From assembly GCA_016927755.1 (NCBI GenBank), contig JAFGLZ010000151.1:25497-89496 (forward strand): a stretch of DNA of 64,000 nt, given 5' to 3'. Source of the stretch: Phycisphaerae bacterium (GTDB lineage: Bacteria > Planctomycetota > Phycisphaerae > UBA1845 > JAFGLZ01). Below the pieces are notes generated by a model. It saw only the letters and a program-made list of their open reading frames with translations, was not told where the DNA came from and ran no database searches. The position numbers were made by a program, and so were the translations under genes. Positions 6,649 through 15,936 of this stretch are shown one piece after another. Position 1 is the first letter of the stretch, and every line of letters begins with the position of its first letter.

Positions 6649-8154
6649 CTAGTGCCGGTTTCGCTCGAGGGGCGTCCGAGCGGCGTCGGGACTCGCGTTG
6701 CCGATGGCGGCGTCTCCCCCAACGAGACAGGCAAGCTTGTCGACCATGCCGTGGACGTTCTGCGCCTGGGCAGAGAGTCCCTCGGCGGATTGGGCGGATT
6801 GCTCGGCTCCCACCGCGTTTGCCTGGGTAATCTTGTCCATCTGCGTGACGGCGGAGCTGACCTGATCGACTCCGTGCGCCTGGTTTCCGGAAGCTTGTGT
6901 GATTCGGGTCACGAGCTGGCCCGCCTGACGGGCGGAGTCTCCAATCTTCTCGAAGCACTTGGTGGTCGTGTGGTTCAACTCGGCGCCTCGGGACACTCGA
7001 TCGATGGTCTCCTGGATCAGCGCGCTCGTATCGCCCGCCGCCTGCGCGGAGCGCTGAGCGAGACCGCGGACTTCCCCGGCCACGACGGCGAAGCCCTTGC
7101 CGTGCTCGCCCGCGCGGGCGGCCTCGACGGCGGCGTTCAGCGCCAACAGGTTCGTCTGGAACGCAATCTCCTCGATCACCTTGATGATGGTGCTGATCTT
7201 ATTGCCGGCCTCGGAGATGCCGGTCATCGACTCGGAGCTCTCCTTCATCACGGCGTCGGCCTCGACGATCGTCTGGAGGACCTGGACCATGAATTGATCG
7301 GCCTCGGTGGCATTGTCGGCATTCTCCCGCGACGCGGATGCCATCTCTGACAGGGCTCGCGAGCTGTCGGCGATACTACTTGCCTGCTCGGCGGCTCCCT
7401 GAGAGAAGCGGTGACTAGCGAGCAGGATGTTCCGCGCGGCGTCGTTGACCTCATTGGCCCCGGCAGTGAGCCCGGCGATCACGTCGGTGATCGGACGAGT
7501 AATCCGGCGCGTCACGACGACGATTACGGCCGTGACCACGAGCGCTGCGACGATCATGGAGAGGACGACGATGCCCGAGGTCCTGCGAGCGTTGCTCTGG
7601 TAACTCGCCTGCGCCTCGGCCAGCATGCGGTTGATCGTGTCCTTGGAGAACTCGAGATGGAGCACGCCGTAGACCTCGCCGAGCTTCGAGTCGGGATACA
7701 ACCGACGCATGTCGGCATCGACGTACAATGGACAGTAGAAGGACAGCGTCTCGGTATCTTCGGAGATGAAGATGCCTTGGGAGGATTTGGCCTGGGTCCA
7801 GAGCCGGGGGTCCAACTGCTCGCCGACGCGTTTGGCGTCGGATGACAACTCGAGCTTGCCGGTTTTGCCGTAGAAGGAGAAGGCTTTGATCTCTTCGAGT
7901 TCGGCCTGCTGCCGGGCGAAGCGGAGGAATTGGGTGTGCTCGCCTCGCTGGAGCGAGCCCTCCGTGGCGATCTTGACTTCGCGGAGAATGTCCTTGGCAT
8001 CCTGCCGCTTGAGTTGGATGACCGATTGCTCGACCTCGGCCAGGATGGCCTTGAAGTTCCTCGAGTAGAGCGTGTGCTGGACGGCGAAGAGCACGACAGT
8101 CGCCAGGAGGAAGACACTCAGGATCGCGACGGCGATCTTCTTGGACAGACTCAT
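6649..8154 (-). CDS. Methyl-accepting chemotaxis protein
   Basis: 501 residues from the ATG at 8154, chosen because AGGAG lies nine bases before it. Order: membrane helix (about 6-27), periplasmic sensor region (about 30-190) with a Cache-like look (LSFYCPLYVD, GVLHLEFS), second membrane helix (about 192-215), HAMP segment (TRRITRPITDVI), then the methylation and signalling helices with IEEIAFQTNLLALNAAVEAA. The conserved core closely matches the truncated receptor at the window start. It lies directly upstream of the hydrogenase genes on the same strand, which would fit a role in steering towards or away from redox conditions, though nothing in the sensor shows the ligand. Confidence 0.95.
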   Translation of the reverse strand: MSLSKKIAVAILSVFLLATVVLFAVQHTLYSRNFKAILAEVEQSVIQLKRQDAKDILREVKIATEGSLQRGEHTQFLRFARQQAELEEIKAFSFYGKTGKLELSSDAKRVGEQLDPRLWTQAKSSQGIFISEDTETLSFYCPLYVDADMRRLYPDSKLGEVYGVLHLEFSKDTINRMLAEAQASYQSNARRTSGIVVLSMIVAALVVTAVIVVVTRRITRPITDVIAGLTAGANEVNDAARNILLASHRFSQGAAEQASSIADSSRALSEMASASRENADNATEADQFMVQVLQTIVEADAVMKESSESMTGISEAGNKISTIIKVIEEIAFQTNLLALNAAVEAARAGEHGKGFAVVAGEVRGLAQRSAQAAGDTSALIQETIDRVSRGAELNHTTTKCFEKIGDSARQAGQLVTRITQASGNQAHGVDQVSSAVTQMDKITQANAVGAEQSAQSAEGLSAQAQNVHGMVDKLACLVGGDAAIGNASPDAARTPLERNRH

Positions 8155-8773
8155 CGACAAGGGCTCCTGACACGTCCCGTAGTCGCACGTCACTCGGGCC
8201 ACACGCTGAAAGCGGGACCGCGACCGCGCCTACCGAGTTCAGCGTCTCTGTCCGTGGCTTGTGGGCGGCAACGCCTTGCGAGTTAGGCAACGACGGCACG
8301 AGGCGCGTCGAAGCCACTTGCCAGCGAAGCGGTAACGCCAGAGACGCGACACACTACTCCTGCAGCCATTTCGGCTTAGGCCGTGGCCGACTTTCATCGA
8401 GGAAACGGCAGTTGCCGATGTGTCTGCTGGAAGTCGTTTTAGCCCAATTGGGAACGCAAATGGTGTGTTGAGCGCCATTTCACGGATACCCTGCAGCCAA
8501 GGCGGGTAACGGCGAATAGGTGATATTGCGTAGGCTAAAGACCGATGTTTTTCCGCCGGGGTCACGATTTCGGTCTTGGCGACAGACAGACGGCGGTAGG
8601 TCCCATAGGAATCGGTGGGAAGGCGACGGTGTGGGTCGATCACCGGGCCAGCTAGCGGTCAGCACGAGGTCGACTGGGTTCGCATGGCTGGTCCTGCGGG
8701 ACAGGCGGTGCGGCTTGCCACGGCAGGATCGGGCGCGATATACCTCGTTCTGGCCAGAAGCCGGGAGATGTCG
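8155..8773. other. Intergenic region between divergent genes (about 620 bases)
   Basis: Separates the minus-strand receptor gene from the plus-strand acyltransferase gene, so promoters for both should lie here. I see a 10-bp palindrome CCCAATTGGG at 8443-8452 and a small inverted repeat CGGCA-GT-TGCCG at 8406-8417, either of which could bind a regulator. No convincing sigma-70 or sigma-28 promoter and no convincing gene was found; short open frames here lack a good start and ribosome site. Confidence 0.4.
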
Positions 8774-10012
8774 ATGACGACCGGACCTGTAGATGCGGCA
8801 GTATGTCTCGAAGGATCGCCCAGGAGTGTCGGCAAGGCGTTCGGTCAAGCGAACGCGGCGACGATTCGGGCGCAGGTGCAGGGCTTCCGCGGCCAGGGCA
8901 AGCAGCGCGATGACGCGCTCAGGGCGACGGAGCAGTACCGCTCGCTGGTCGAGCGTCTGGCGCCGCACTGGCTGGAGGAGGCCGCTGGCTTGGCGGGGGC
9001 CGCCGGTGTCGGGGCGGAGGAGTACCTCGCGTATCAGGGGGCGAAGTACCGAGGCATCAACCGGGGCGATTGCTTCACGTACTTCTCGGCCCCTCGGCAC
9101 AACTTTGGCGGCGTGACGCTGTTCCACAAGAACCGGGACAACAAGGATCGGCCGCAGGCAGCCTACGTGAAGGGGATCAAGGTTCCCGGACGGAGCATCC
9201 TGCGTTTCGCGGCGACGGGCGATACGTCCGATATGGGCACGATGATGGGCTTGAACGAGAAGGGGCTTGCGGCGGCGGCCGATACGGGGGCGCCGGACCC
9301 GAATCCGCGGTTTCGTGGCATGATGAATCCGGACACGATGCGCTTGATTCTCGAGCAGGCCAGCGACGTCGACGAGGCCTACCGGATGCTCGAGCAGCAG
9401 AACGCCGAGAGGATCTACGCCGGGGGGAAGATCGCGACCAACTGGATGTTCGCGGATGCTCGGGGTCGCGCCATGCGAGTCGTGCAGTGTCATGAGTCGC
9501 TGGAGAAGACGTCCGACGAAGAGGGGCTGTTGGTCATGCGGCCGCGAGACGCGCGGGGCCATCTTGTCCTGGACCGTTTGGGCTCGGCCAAGGGCGAGAT
9601 CACGCCGCAACTCATGAACAGTCTCTCGCGGACGCCACCGGTGTTGCACAAGACGAACATCTCGGCGATGACGGCGGTGATTCCGCCGTGGCAGACAGGG
9701 CTCTTCGGCTACGCGCAGTTCGCGGTCTTCGCGGCGGGTAGAACGTTGTATGTTCCCATCTACGTTGGGGTCACGGCAACGCCCCGCGTCCTGTTGGACG
9801 GGACGCTCTACGGTCTGTCGACGGTTCAAGCGGAGGGGTTCGGCCTTGCCAGTGAAGCGTTCGAGGCGAATCTGGATGCCGAGCGAGCCAGGATCGAGGT
9901 CCGCGCCCGCGCGGCGTTCGAGAAGTCGGGTAGTGAGGCGGCACGAGGGATCCTGACCGAGGGATCGCTCGATCTTGCGTCGAGGGTTTGCGGGCAGATG
10001 AAGGCAGGATAG
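8774..10012 (+). CDS. C45-family acyltransferase/hydrolase (isopenicillin N acyltransferase-like)
   Basis: 412 residues from ATG 8774, which has GGGAG six bases upstream; ATG 8768 lies directly against that site and is less likely. The protein belongs to the N-terminal-nucleophile C45 group, whose members cut themselves to expose a cysteine that then hydrolyses or transfers acyl groups. The likely nucleophile is Cys100 in RGDCFTYFS, followed by family features such as HKNRDN, GLNEKGLAAAADTG and ATNWMFADARGRAM. No signal peptide is evident. The substrate cannot be read from the sequence: the family includes penicillin acyltransferase, ceramidase-like and peptide-bond-forming enzymes. It stands alone between a receptor gene and an ABC exporter. 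Confidence 0.8.
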   Translation: MTTGPVDAAVCLEGSPRSVGKAFGQANAATIRAQVQGFRGQGKQRDDALRATEQYRSLVERLAPHWLEEAAGLAGAAGVGAEEYLAYQGAKYRGINRGDCFTYFSAPRHNFGGVTLFHKNRDNKDRPQAAYVKGIKVPGRSILRFAATGDTSDMGTMMGLNEKGLAAAADTGAPDPNPRFRGMMNPDTMRLILEQASDVDEAYRMLEQQNAERIYAGGKIATNWMFADARGRAMRVVQCHESLEKTSDEEGLLVMRPRDARGHLVLDRLGSAKGEITPQLMNSLSRTPPVLHKTNISAMTAVIPPWQTGLFGYAQFAVFAAGRTLYVPIYVGVTATPRVLLDGTLYGLSTVQAEGFGLASEAFEANLDAERARIEVRARAAFEKSGSEAARGILTEGSLDLASRVCGQMKAG

Positions 10013-11004
10013 GTGGGCGCCTGCTAGGGTGTTTACCCGAAGGACGGTGCGTTGCTCGGTGGGGCGATATGCCCTGCTCCTGGTGGCGGCGCGGAGGATG
10101 GATGCGGTCGATTGTTTGGCGATCGTGTCGAGTGTCCATGTGTGACAAACAGGAGGCGTGAAGGCGTCGATGGGCACCGATGCACCGGAATGCAGCAGAA
10201 TGCACCGGATTGGCGCGTGGGGAGGAGGGCTTTGAGCTGTTCTTCCGTGAATCATGTCGCTTGTCTCCTGGTTCGCCTGAGGTCGATGCGCCCGGGGGTG
10301 CCGGGGGCCGTTGGGCGGATATATGGTTCAGCCCGAGCTGGACCGGACCGCTTAGGAGGATAAGGGGATCAGCGTTCGGGGGAGCGGGATGCGTGAAGGG
10401 ATCAGGAGGCGCGCAGTGGAGACCTCCGGCCGGAGTTCCGAACGCGCCACACGGATCAGGGGGATGCGGAGGTCAACGTCGGCTCAGGCTCGGACCCTGA
10501 AAGTCAGATGAGACCGTGCAGACGTTCTCCGCCGAGAAGACTGGTGCTGCCCGACGAGCCAGCTTGTCCGATGCCAACTCGGAGTTCTATAGGTGCCGCA
10601 AGGCGCTTCAAGCCGTCGAGGCCCTCGATGTGAAGAAGGACGAACGAGGGGTTTTTCGAGAAATGTGCCGATGTTAGCGATTGCTATGACGATGGTTTGT
10701 GTTAGAGTGCAATTCTGTTGATCGTTGACTCCCAATTGCCCACGATTGTGGGTCCTTCTTGGGGAGGTAGTCAGGTGATTCGCCATCGCATGGACAACGA
10801 AGTCTAAACGGCCGCCCTGGGCGGCGCTCTGTCCGGTACAGCGCGCGCTCATCGGACGGGGATCCGTGGCCGTCAGCGAATCCGCCCGCGACTGACCCGA
10901 ATATCCAGCTCGACAGCATCGCAAACAAGGACGCACGCCGCCGCCGATCCCGTTTTCAGACGGATTGTCACGCTTGATCGTGTTTTGAGTGACGGGAACG
11001 CACC
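10013..11004. other. Long region without a confident gene (about 990 bases)
   Basis: No open frame here has a recognisable product. One stretch, plus strand about 10397-10678, reads like protein (ETVQTFSAEKTGAARRA, then SEFYRCRKALQAVEAL) and ends in TAG, but it has no good start codon and may be a remnant of a gene. A short inverted repeat CCCAC/GTGGG followed by TCCTTCTT lies near 10739-10760 and looks like a weak terminator. A promoter candidate is listed separately. The last 300 bases form the upstream region of the ABC exporter gene. Confidence 0.4.
10681..10708 (+). promoter_or_regulatory. Candidate sigma-70 promoter upstream of the ABC exporter
   Basis: TTGCTA (10681-10686) and TAGAGT (10703-10708) are separated by 16 bases. 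Both boxes are imperfect. It is the most promoter-like pair before the exporter gene, which begins about 300 bases later, so it would give a long leader. Confidence 0.3.
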
Positions 11005-13266
11005 ATGAGCGACAAGAAGAGCAACGTGTTTTCGGGGGATCTGGGTTGGGAGCCGCCCGATCGGGTCATGGCCATGGCCCGCGCCGCGGGCCGGGGCGGG
11101 GAGCCGAAGTCGCTGGCCATGGCGGATATCGGGGCTGGCGGGCGATTCGGTCAGACGTGGCTGGCCCTGGTCGACCACGAACTGATCGTCGTGGACCCGA
11201 CGGCGACGCATGCGGGGCGGACGCTCAGCCTCGCCAAGGACACTGAGGTCAGCGTCGTCGAGGGCCGGGGCGCCAGTCGCTTCCGGCTGGTGCGCGACGG
11301 TCAACTGATCGAGGAGTTCCGTTACAGCCGACGTCAGGCCAAGCGTTTCGGCGAGCTGCAGCGTCACTGCGAGCAGGCCATCAAGGGCGACGGAGAAGGG
11401 GACTCTCTGCCGGCGGACGGGACGTCCCGCCGCGACTCGAGCCAGAAGATTTGCGATGAGTGCGGCCGGCTGATTCCGGATTGGACGGAGGCGTGCCCAC
11501 GATGCCTGCAGAAGCGCAAGATCCTGTGGCGGCTGATAGGGTACGCCAAGCCGTATAAGGTCACCGCGACGATCGGCTTCGCGTCGGCGATGGTGCTGAC
11601 GCTGCTCATGCTCGTACCACCGGTGCTGACTCGACGGCTGATCGACGACGTGCTCACGCCGGGCAGGACTGACCTGACGTGGTGGATGTGGACTCTGCTG
11701 GGCATTCTGGGTGGCGTGATCCTGCTGCGGGTGGTGTGTATCCGGCTCCGGCTGCGGATGTTGGCGCAATTGGGCGAGAGCGTATCTCACGACCTTCGGA
11801 CGCAGGCCTATGCGCACCTGCAGCGGCTTTCGCTGACGTTCTTCAGCAAGAAGCCGACGGGTCAGCTCATCTCGCGGATCAGCCACGACACGGACCGGTT
11901 GTGGGACTTCATCGCGTTCGGCGTGGTGAACGTCGTGACGGCGATGGCGACGGTTCTGGGCGTCTGCGTGGTGATGTTCTGGACCGCGCCGGTGCTGGGG
12001 GCGCTGACGCTGGTCCCGATTCCGGTAGGGATCGTGATCACGTACTTCCACACTCGCAGGATGCGACGGTTCTTCCGACGGATCTGGCGGAAGTGGTCGA
12101 AGATGACGGCTCAGCTCAGCGACACGATTCCGGGCGTGCGGGTCGTGAAGGCCTTCACGCAGGAGGGCAGGGAGGTCGAGAAGTTCACACGACGCAGCAG
12201 GGACGTCCTCGACGAGGCCAACATGCTCCACGACGAATGGACGGGCTACTGGCCGAAGATCACGCTGCTGCTTCAGATGGGCAACCTGATCATCTGGGCG
12301 TATGCGGGACCTCGGATCCTTTCGGCGGAGTTCACGCTGGGTACTTTCGTGATGTTCACGGCGCTGGTCTGGATGTTCTACGGTCCGATCGAGGAGTTGG
12401 GCATGATGAACCGGATGTTCCAGCGTGCCGCGACGAGCGCCCAGCGGGTCTTCGAGATCATCGACACGTCGCCGACGATCTACACGAAGGCCGGTGCGGT
12501 CCGACGACCCCGGATGGAGGGTCGGGTCACGTTCGAGAACGTGACGTTCACGTACGACAGCATCAAGCGGGTGCTCCAGGACGTGAGCTTCGACGTGGCG
12601 CCGGGCGAGATGATCGGGCTGGCGGGTCCGAGCGGCGGCGGGAAGACCACGCTGGTCAACCTGATCTGCCGCTTCTACGACGTGGTGCAGGGCCGGATCC
12701 TGATCGACGGGGTCGACGTTCGAGACTTGGACCTGCACGAGTTGCGGAGTCAGATCGGGATCGTGCTGCAGGAGCCGTTTCTATTCAGCGGGACGATCGC
12801 GGAGAACATCGCGTACGGGCGACACGAGGCGACGATGGAGGAGATCATCGCGGCGGCGCAGGCGGCCAATGCGCATGATTTCATCGTAGGCTCGTCCGAC
12901 GGGTACGACACGGTTGTGGGAGAGCGAGGGCAGACTCTCTCGGGCGGCGAGCGGCAGCGGATCAGCATCGCCCGGGCGATCCTGCACGACCCGCGGGTTC
13001 TCATCCTGGACGAGGCCACCAGCAGCGTGGATACAGAGACGGAGAAGAAGATCCAGGAGGCGATCGCGCGCTTGATTTCCGGTCGAACGACGTTTGCGAT
13101 CGCGCACCGGCTGAGCACGCTGAGAACGGCGAACCGGCTGATCATCCTGGACAAGGGCAAGGTGGTGCAGATCGGCACCCACGAGGAGCTTCTGGCCGAC
13201 GAGAAGGGCACTTACGCCAGGCTGCAGCGGATCCAGTCGGAGATCCAATCGATGTTCGCGGTTTAG
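11005..13266 (+). CDS. ABC exporter (fused permease/ATPase) with N-terminal sensor-like domain and zinc ribbon
   Basis: 753 residues. Residues 1-130 form a beta-rich domain like those that precede DUF1854-linked exporters. Residues about 150-167 are a four-cysteine zinc ribbon (CDECGRLIPDWTEACPRC). Then come six membrane helices (about 175-470) and the ATPase: Walker A GPSGGGKTT (about 542), Q-loop, signature LSGGERQR (about 645), Walker B VLILDEATS and H-loop AIAHRLS. This half-transporter layout works as a dimer that exports substrates. The next gene is DUF1854, the partner usually found with this subgroup, which database naming links to cyanophycin metabolism. No cyanophycin synthetase or cyanophycinase is in the window, so the cargo is unknown. 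Confidence 0.93.
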   Translation: MSDKKSNVFSGDLGWEPPDRVMAMARAAGRGGEPKSLAMADIGAGGRFGQTWLALVDHELIVVDPTATHAGRTLSLAKDTEVSVVEGRGASRFRLVRDGQLIEEFRYSRRQAKRFGELQRHCEQAIKGDGEGDSLPADGTSRRDSSQKICDECGRLIPDWTEACPRCLQKRKILWRLIGYAKPYKVTATIGFASAMVLTLLMLVPPVLTRRLIDDVLTPGRTDLTWWMWTLLGILGGVILLRVVCIRLRLRMLAQLGESVSHDLRTQAYAHLQRLSLTFFSKKPTGQLISRISHDTDRLWDFIAFGVVNVVTAMATVLGVCVVMFWTAPVLGALTLVPIPVGIVITYFHTRRMRRFFRRIWRKWSKMTAQLSDTIPGVRVVKAFTQEGREVEKFTRRSRDVLDEANMLHDEWTGYWPKITLLLQMGNLIIWAYAGPRILSAEFTLGTFVMFTALVWMFYGPIEELGMMNRMFQRAATSAQRVFEIIDTSPTIYTKAGAVRRPRMEGRVTFENVTFTYDSIKRVLQDVSFDVAPGEMIGLAGPSGGGKTTLVNLICRFYDVVQGRILIDGVDVRDLDLHELRSQIGIVLQEPFLFSGTIAENIAYGRHEATMEEIIAAAQAANAHDFIVGSSDGYDTVVGERGQTLSGGERQRISIARAILHDPRVLILDEATSSVDTETEKKIQEAIARLISGRTTFAIAHRLSTLRTANRLIILDKGKVVQIGTHEELLADEKGTYARLQRIQSEIQSMFAV

Positions 13267-13341
13267 GCGGTGTGACCGTGAGTTCCAGAGAACAAGAACG
13301 AGACACGAGCGAATGCTTGAAGAAGATATGAGGACGGTACG

Positions 13342-13860
13342 ATGTCCACGGCAACGAGAAGAACGAAAATGGACGAGCGGCGGGATGACGATTTCCGCCC
13401 GAAGCTGAAACGGGAGCAAGACGGCAAACTGACTTTCTTTCCCGGCGACGGCAGGGCGCCGACGAAGGACTGCCGCATCGCCAGGTGCTTTCCCTGGACG
13501 GAGCCGGATCGGTTCATCTCGATACGGGACAAGGAAGGCAACGAGCTGCACCTTTTCGGCTCGATCGAGAACGTTCCGGCCGAGAGCCGCGGCGTCGTGG
13601 AGGATGAGCTCCGCGCGCAGGAGTTCGTGCCGAGGATTCGGCGCGTTCACGCGATCGACGACACGTTCGAGATCATGATCTGGAAGGCGGATACGGACCG
13701 CGGTCCGGTCGAATTCCAGGTCAAGGACGACGAAGACATTCGTGTGCTGGGGGACGACTACGTCGTGGTGAAGGACCACACGGGGATGCTCTTCGAGATT
13801 CCGGACTTGCGCAGTCTGGACGAGCGGAGTCGGGGCCTGGTTGAGGATCGGCTTGGGTGA
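13342..13860 (+). CDS. DUF1854 domain protein, partner of the upstream ABC exporter
   Basis: 172 residues, acidic, soluble, with no signal peptide. It matches the DUF1854 pattern: a RIARCFPWTEPDRFISIRD segment, then NELHLFGSIENV and a C-terminal region rich in charged residues. A ribosome site (AGGA) lies eight bases before the ATG. The gene begins 75 bases after the exporter gene. In proteobacteria this pairing is conserved and is associated with cyanophycin metabolism; the biochemical role of DUF1854 is not known to me. Co-occurrence suggests it loads or regulates the exporter (inference). Confidence 0.85.
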   Translation: MSTATRRTKMDERRDDDFRPKLKREQDGKLTFFPGDGRAPTKDCRIARCFPWTEPDRFISIRDKEGNELHLFGSIENVPAESRGVVEDELRAQEFVPRIRRVHAIDDTFEIMIWKADTDRGPVEFQVKDDEDIRVLGDDYVVVKDHTGMLFEIPDLRSLDERSRGLVEDRLG

Positions 13861-14913
13861 TCAGGCGACAGGCTGCTTCTTGGGAATAAGATAGACCTGT
13901 CCGCATGCCTTGCAGGCGCATTTCTTACCGCGGTCGGCCTCGGGTCGCTTGGCCAGCGCGCCGCACTTGGGACAGGCGGTGGTGACCAGCCCCGATCCGC
14001 CGGGCGTGGCGGACCTGACAGGCGTGAGGTCCTTCTTGGGGATCGCAAAGACGGCGCCGCACTTGCCGCACTTTCCGTTCTTTCCTCGTGCCGCTTCGGG
14101 GAAGGTTGTGACATTTCCGCACTTGGGGCAGGCGATCTTGACGGTTTGCGCCTCGGGCTTTTCGGGCTCGGACTCCGTGGGCTTCGTGTCGGTCTGAGTC
14201 GGGCGATGGCGTCGGGCGGTGGAACTGGCCCGCTGCTTCTCGCGGAGTTTCTGGAGCCGTAGCGCGTTGGCTTCTCGCTCCGCGGCAACGATGCGTTCGG
14301 CGCGTTTCTCGAGATTCTCACCGTACAGACGTTCGAGGCAGTGGCGGAGGAGTAGCTCGAACTCCCGAACCTGGATCTTGCACGCAGCGGTGCGCGCCTC
14401 GGCGTCGAGCTTGTTGGCTTGGGCCTGGTCAAGGATGTCGATGAACAGGAAGGGCTCCCACTCCTCGTTGAACATGAGGAGCTGGTTGAAGCGCTTGACG
14501 AGAGAATGCGAGAGGTCCTCGGTGTCCTTGATCGCGTGGGCGGTCAGTTTGAGGTAGATAGGATGCTGACCGACATTTCGAAAGGCCGTCTTGGCAGGCT
14601 CGATCCTTCCGAGTTGTCGCTCCCTAAGGCCGAGGAGGTAGGATCGGTCCGGCTCGGGCACCATTTCGGCAAGAATGGCGGCCTCGGCGGGCCAGCCGTT
14701 CCAGAGCAGCAGCAGAGCCCGAATGGCGGGGCCCATCTGTTCGTCCGCAAAGGTTGCTTGGCCGAAGAGTTTGGCGTCTTCGATCTCACCAAGGGTGTCG
14801 TTGGCCGTCTGTTTGGGGCGCGTATGCCACACCACTTCCGCCAGATGGGTGCCTCCGAGCATCAGCAGCGATGTGATCTCGGACGGCAGCACTGACTGTT
14901 CCAGGTCGATCAT
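13861..14913 (-). CDS. Hypothetical protein with two C-terminal zinc ribbons
   Basis: About 350 residues, family not recognised. The N-terminal half is helical, possibly TPR-like, with an IRALLLLWNGWPAEAAIL segment. The middle is a charged coiled-coil-like stretch rich in Glu, Arg and Lys. The C-terminal third has two tandem ribbon modules of the pattern CPKCG...GKCGKCG and CPKCG...CKACG, each followed by an IPKK box, typical of zinc-binding MJ0042-like modules. No signal peptide or membrane helix is seen. ATG 14913 is chosen; a GTG nine bases upstream is also possible. The stop codon abuts the DUF1854 gene converging from the other strand, leaving almost no intergenic space. Confidence 0.7.
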   Translation of the reverse strand: MIDLEQSVLPSEITSLLMLGGTHLAEVVWHTRPKQTANDTLGEIEDAKLFGQATFADEQMGPAIRALLLLWNGWPAEAAILAEMVPEPDRSYLLGLRERQLGRIEPAKTAFRNVGQHPIYLKLTAHAIKDTEDLSHSLVKRFNQLLMFNEEWEPFLFIDILDQAQANKLDAEARTAACKIQVREFELLLRHCLERLYGENLEKRAERIVAAEREANALRLQKLREKQRASSTARRHRPTQTDTKPTESEPEKPEAQTVKIACPKCGNVTTFPEAARGKNGKCGKCGAVFAIPKKDLTPVRSATPGGSGLVTTACPKCGALAKRPEADRGKKCACKACGQVYLIPKKQPVA

Positions 14914-15028
14914 GGTCCCCACTCATCGTTAGCCGGGCGAGGGCAATCCGCCCGGACATGTCTCTAATCGTCATTATTCCGCATAGGCTTTTCTGGTTAG
15001 GCCGGAGAGATGCACAGGAAAGACGGGT

Positions 15029-15796
15029 CTATTCCGATAACAGCGTTGCCAGCAGGTCGCGGGAGATGCGGATGGCCTGATGGGCGGCGGCGCGGAGATC
15101 CACGAACCAGTCGGCCCACCGACCGTCGGTGAGGCAGTCTGAAACGTAACCCAACCAAAGGCTTCTGACGCCACAGGCGGCGGCGACGGTGTACAGGGTG
15201 GATGTCTCAAGGTTGATGACCTGTCCGCCTTGGGCTCGAAGACCCTCCATGAGTTCCGGGGTTTCCCGGTAGAGGGCGTCCACGGTTACGGCGGTAACCG
15301 GGGTCAGGTCGGCGTGGTTGGCCCCCGCGTGCCAGATTGCCGTGCGGATGAGAGAATCTTCGGCTTGGTGGACAGCTTGCGCCCCATAAGCCCGGCTGGT
15401 GCCGTCCAGGGGGAGGGCGGATTCGGCCACGATGAGGCGTCCCTGAGGCAGGTCGGGATCGATGCTTCCGGCCACGCCATAGCCGAGGATGAAGGGGACG
15501 CCGAGGTGGGCCAGCTCCTCGGTCAGGATGGCGGCCTGCGGCCCGCCCCAGACGCAGCGCGTGATGATCACGATGGTCTGGCCGGCCAGATCCGCTTCGA
15601 ACACGAAGGGCTCAACGTTCGGGTTCGTGAGGTTGTATAGGAGGGGGTATTGAACAGGCCTGACGGGAGCGAAGGCTTCCAGCACTTGCTGGGAGTGTGG
15701 GTGGTCGCGGAATACCATCAGTCCCGCCGCCCAGCAAGGGGGCGGGCGATCGCCGAGACGGGTCTTGATGCAATGTTCAGGGGTGATGTAACGCAC
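15029..15796 (-). CDS. Nucleoside phosphorylase superfamily protein
   Basis: 255 residues from GTG 15796, selected because AAGGAG lies five bases upstream. The fold signature is clear: TRCVWGGPQAAILTEELAHL, then the glycine-rich GYGVAGSIDPDLPQG phosphate-binding region, and late in the protein INLETSTLYTVAAACG, matching the ME/DxE nucleoside-binding segment in which Glu contacts the ribose. Such enzymes split purine nucleosides or methylthioadenosine with phosphate. The exact base preference cannot be told from the sequence. It sits alone between hypothetical genes. Confidence 0.82.
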   Translation of the reverse strand: MRYITPEHCIKTRLGDRPPPCWAAGLMVFRDHPHSQQVLEAFAPVRPVQYPLLYNLTNPNVEPFVFEADLAGQTIVIITRCVWGGPQAAILTEELAHLGVPFILGYGVAGSIDPDLPQGRLIVAESALPLDGTSRAYGAQAVHQAEDSLIRTAIWHAGANHADLTPVTAVTVDALYRETPELMEGLRAQGGQVINLETSTLYTVAAACGVRSLWLGYVSDCLTDGRWADWFVDLRAAAHQAIRISRDLLATLLSE

Positions 15797-15936
15797 GTGG
15801 GCTCCTTCCACCGGACTCAATCACAGATATGAGGGCGAAGAGGGCGAATACGACGAGGGACGCCGGCCAGACTGGTCGGCCGGTGCGTCTGGGACCCGTA
15901 TCCCGCATAATGGCTGCTCCACAGTGCCCGCACGTC

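Noticed and set aside
11005..13860. Full cyanophycin cluster
   Set aside because: No cyanophycin synthetase or cyanophycinase is present; only the exporter and DUF1854 are.
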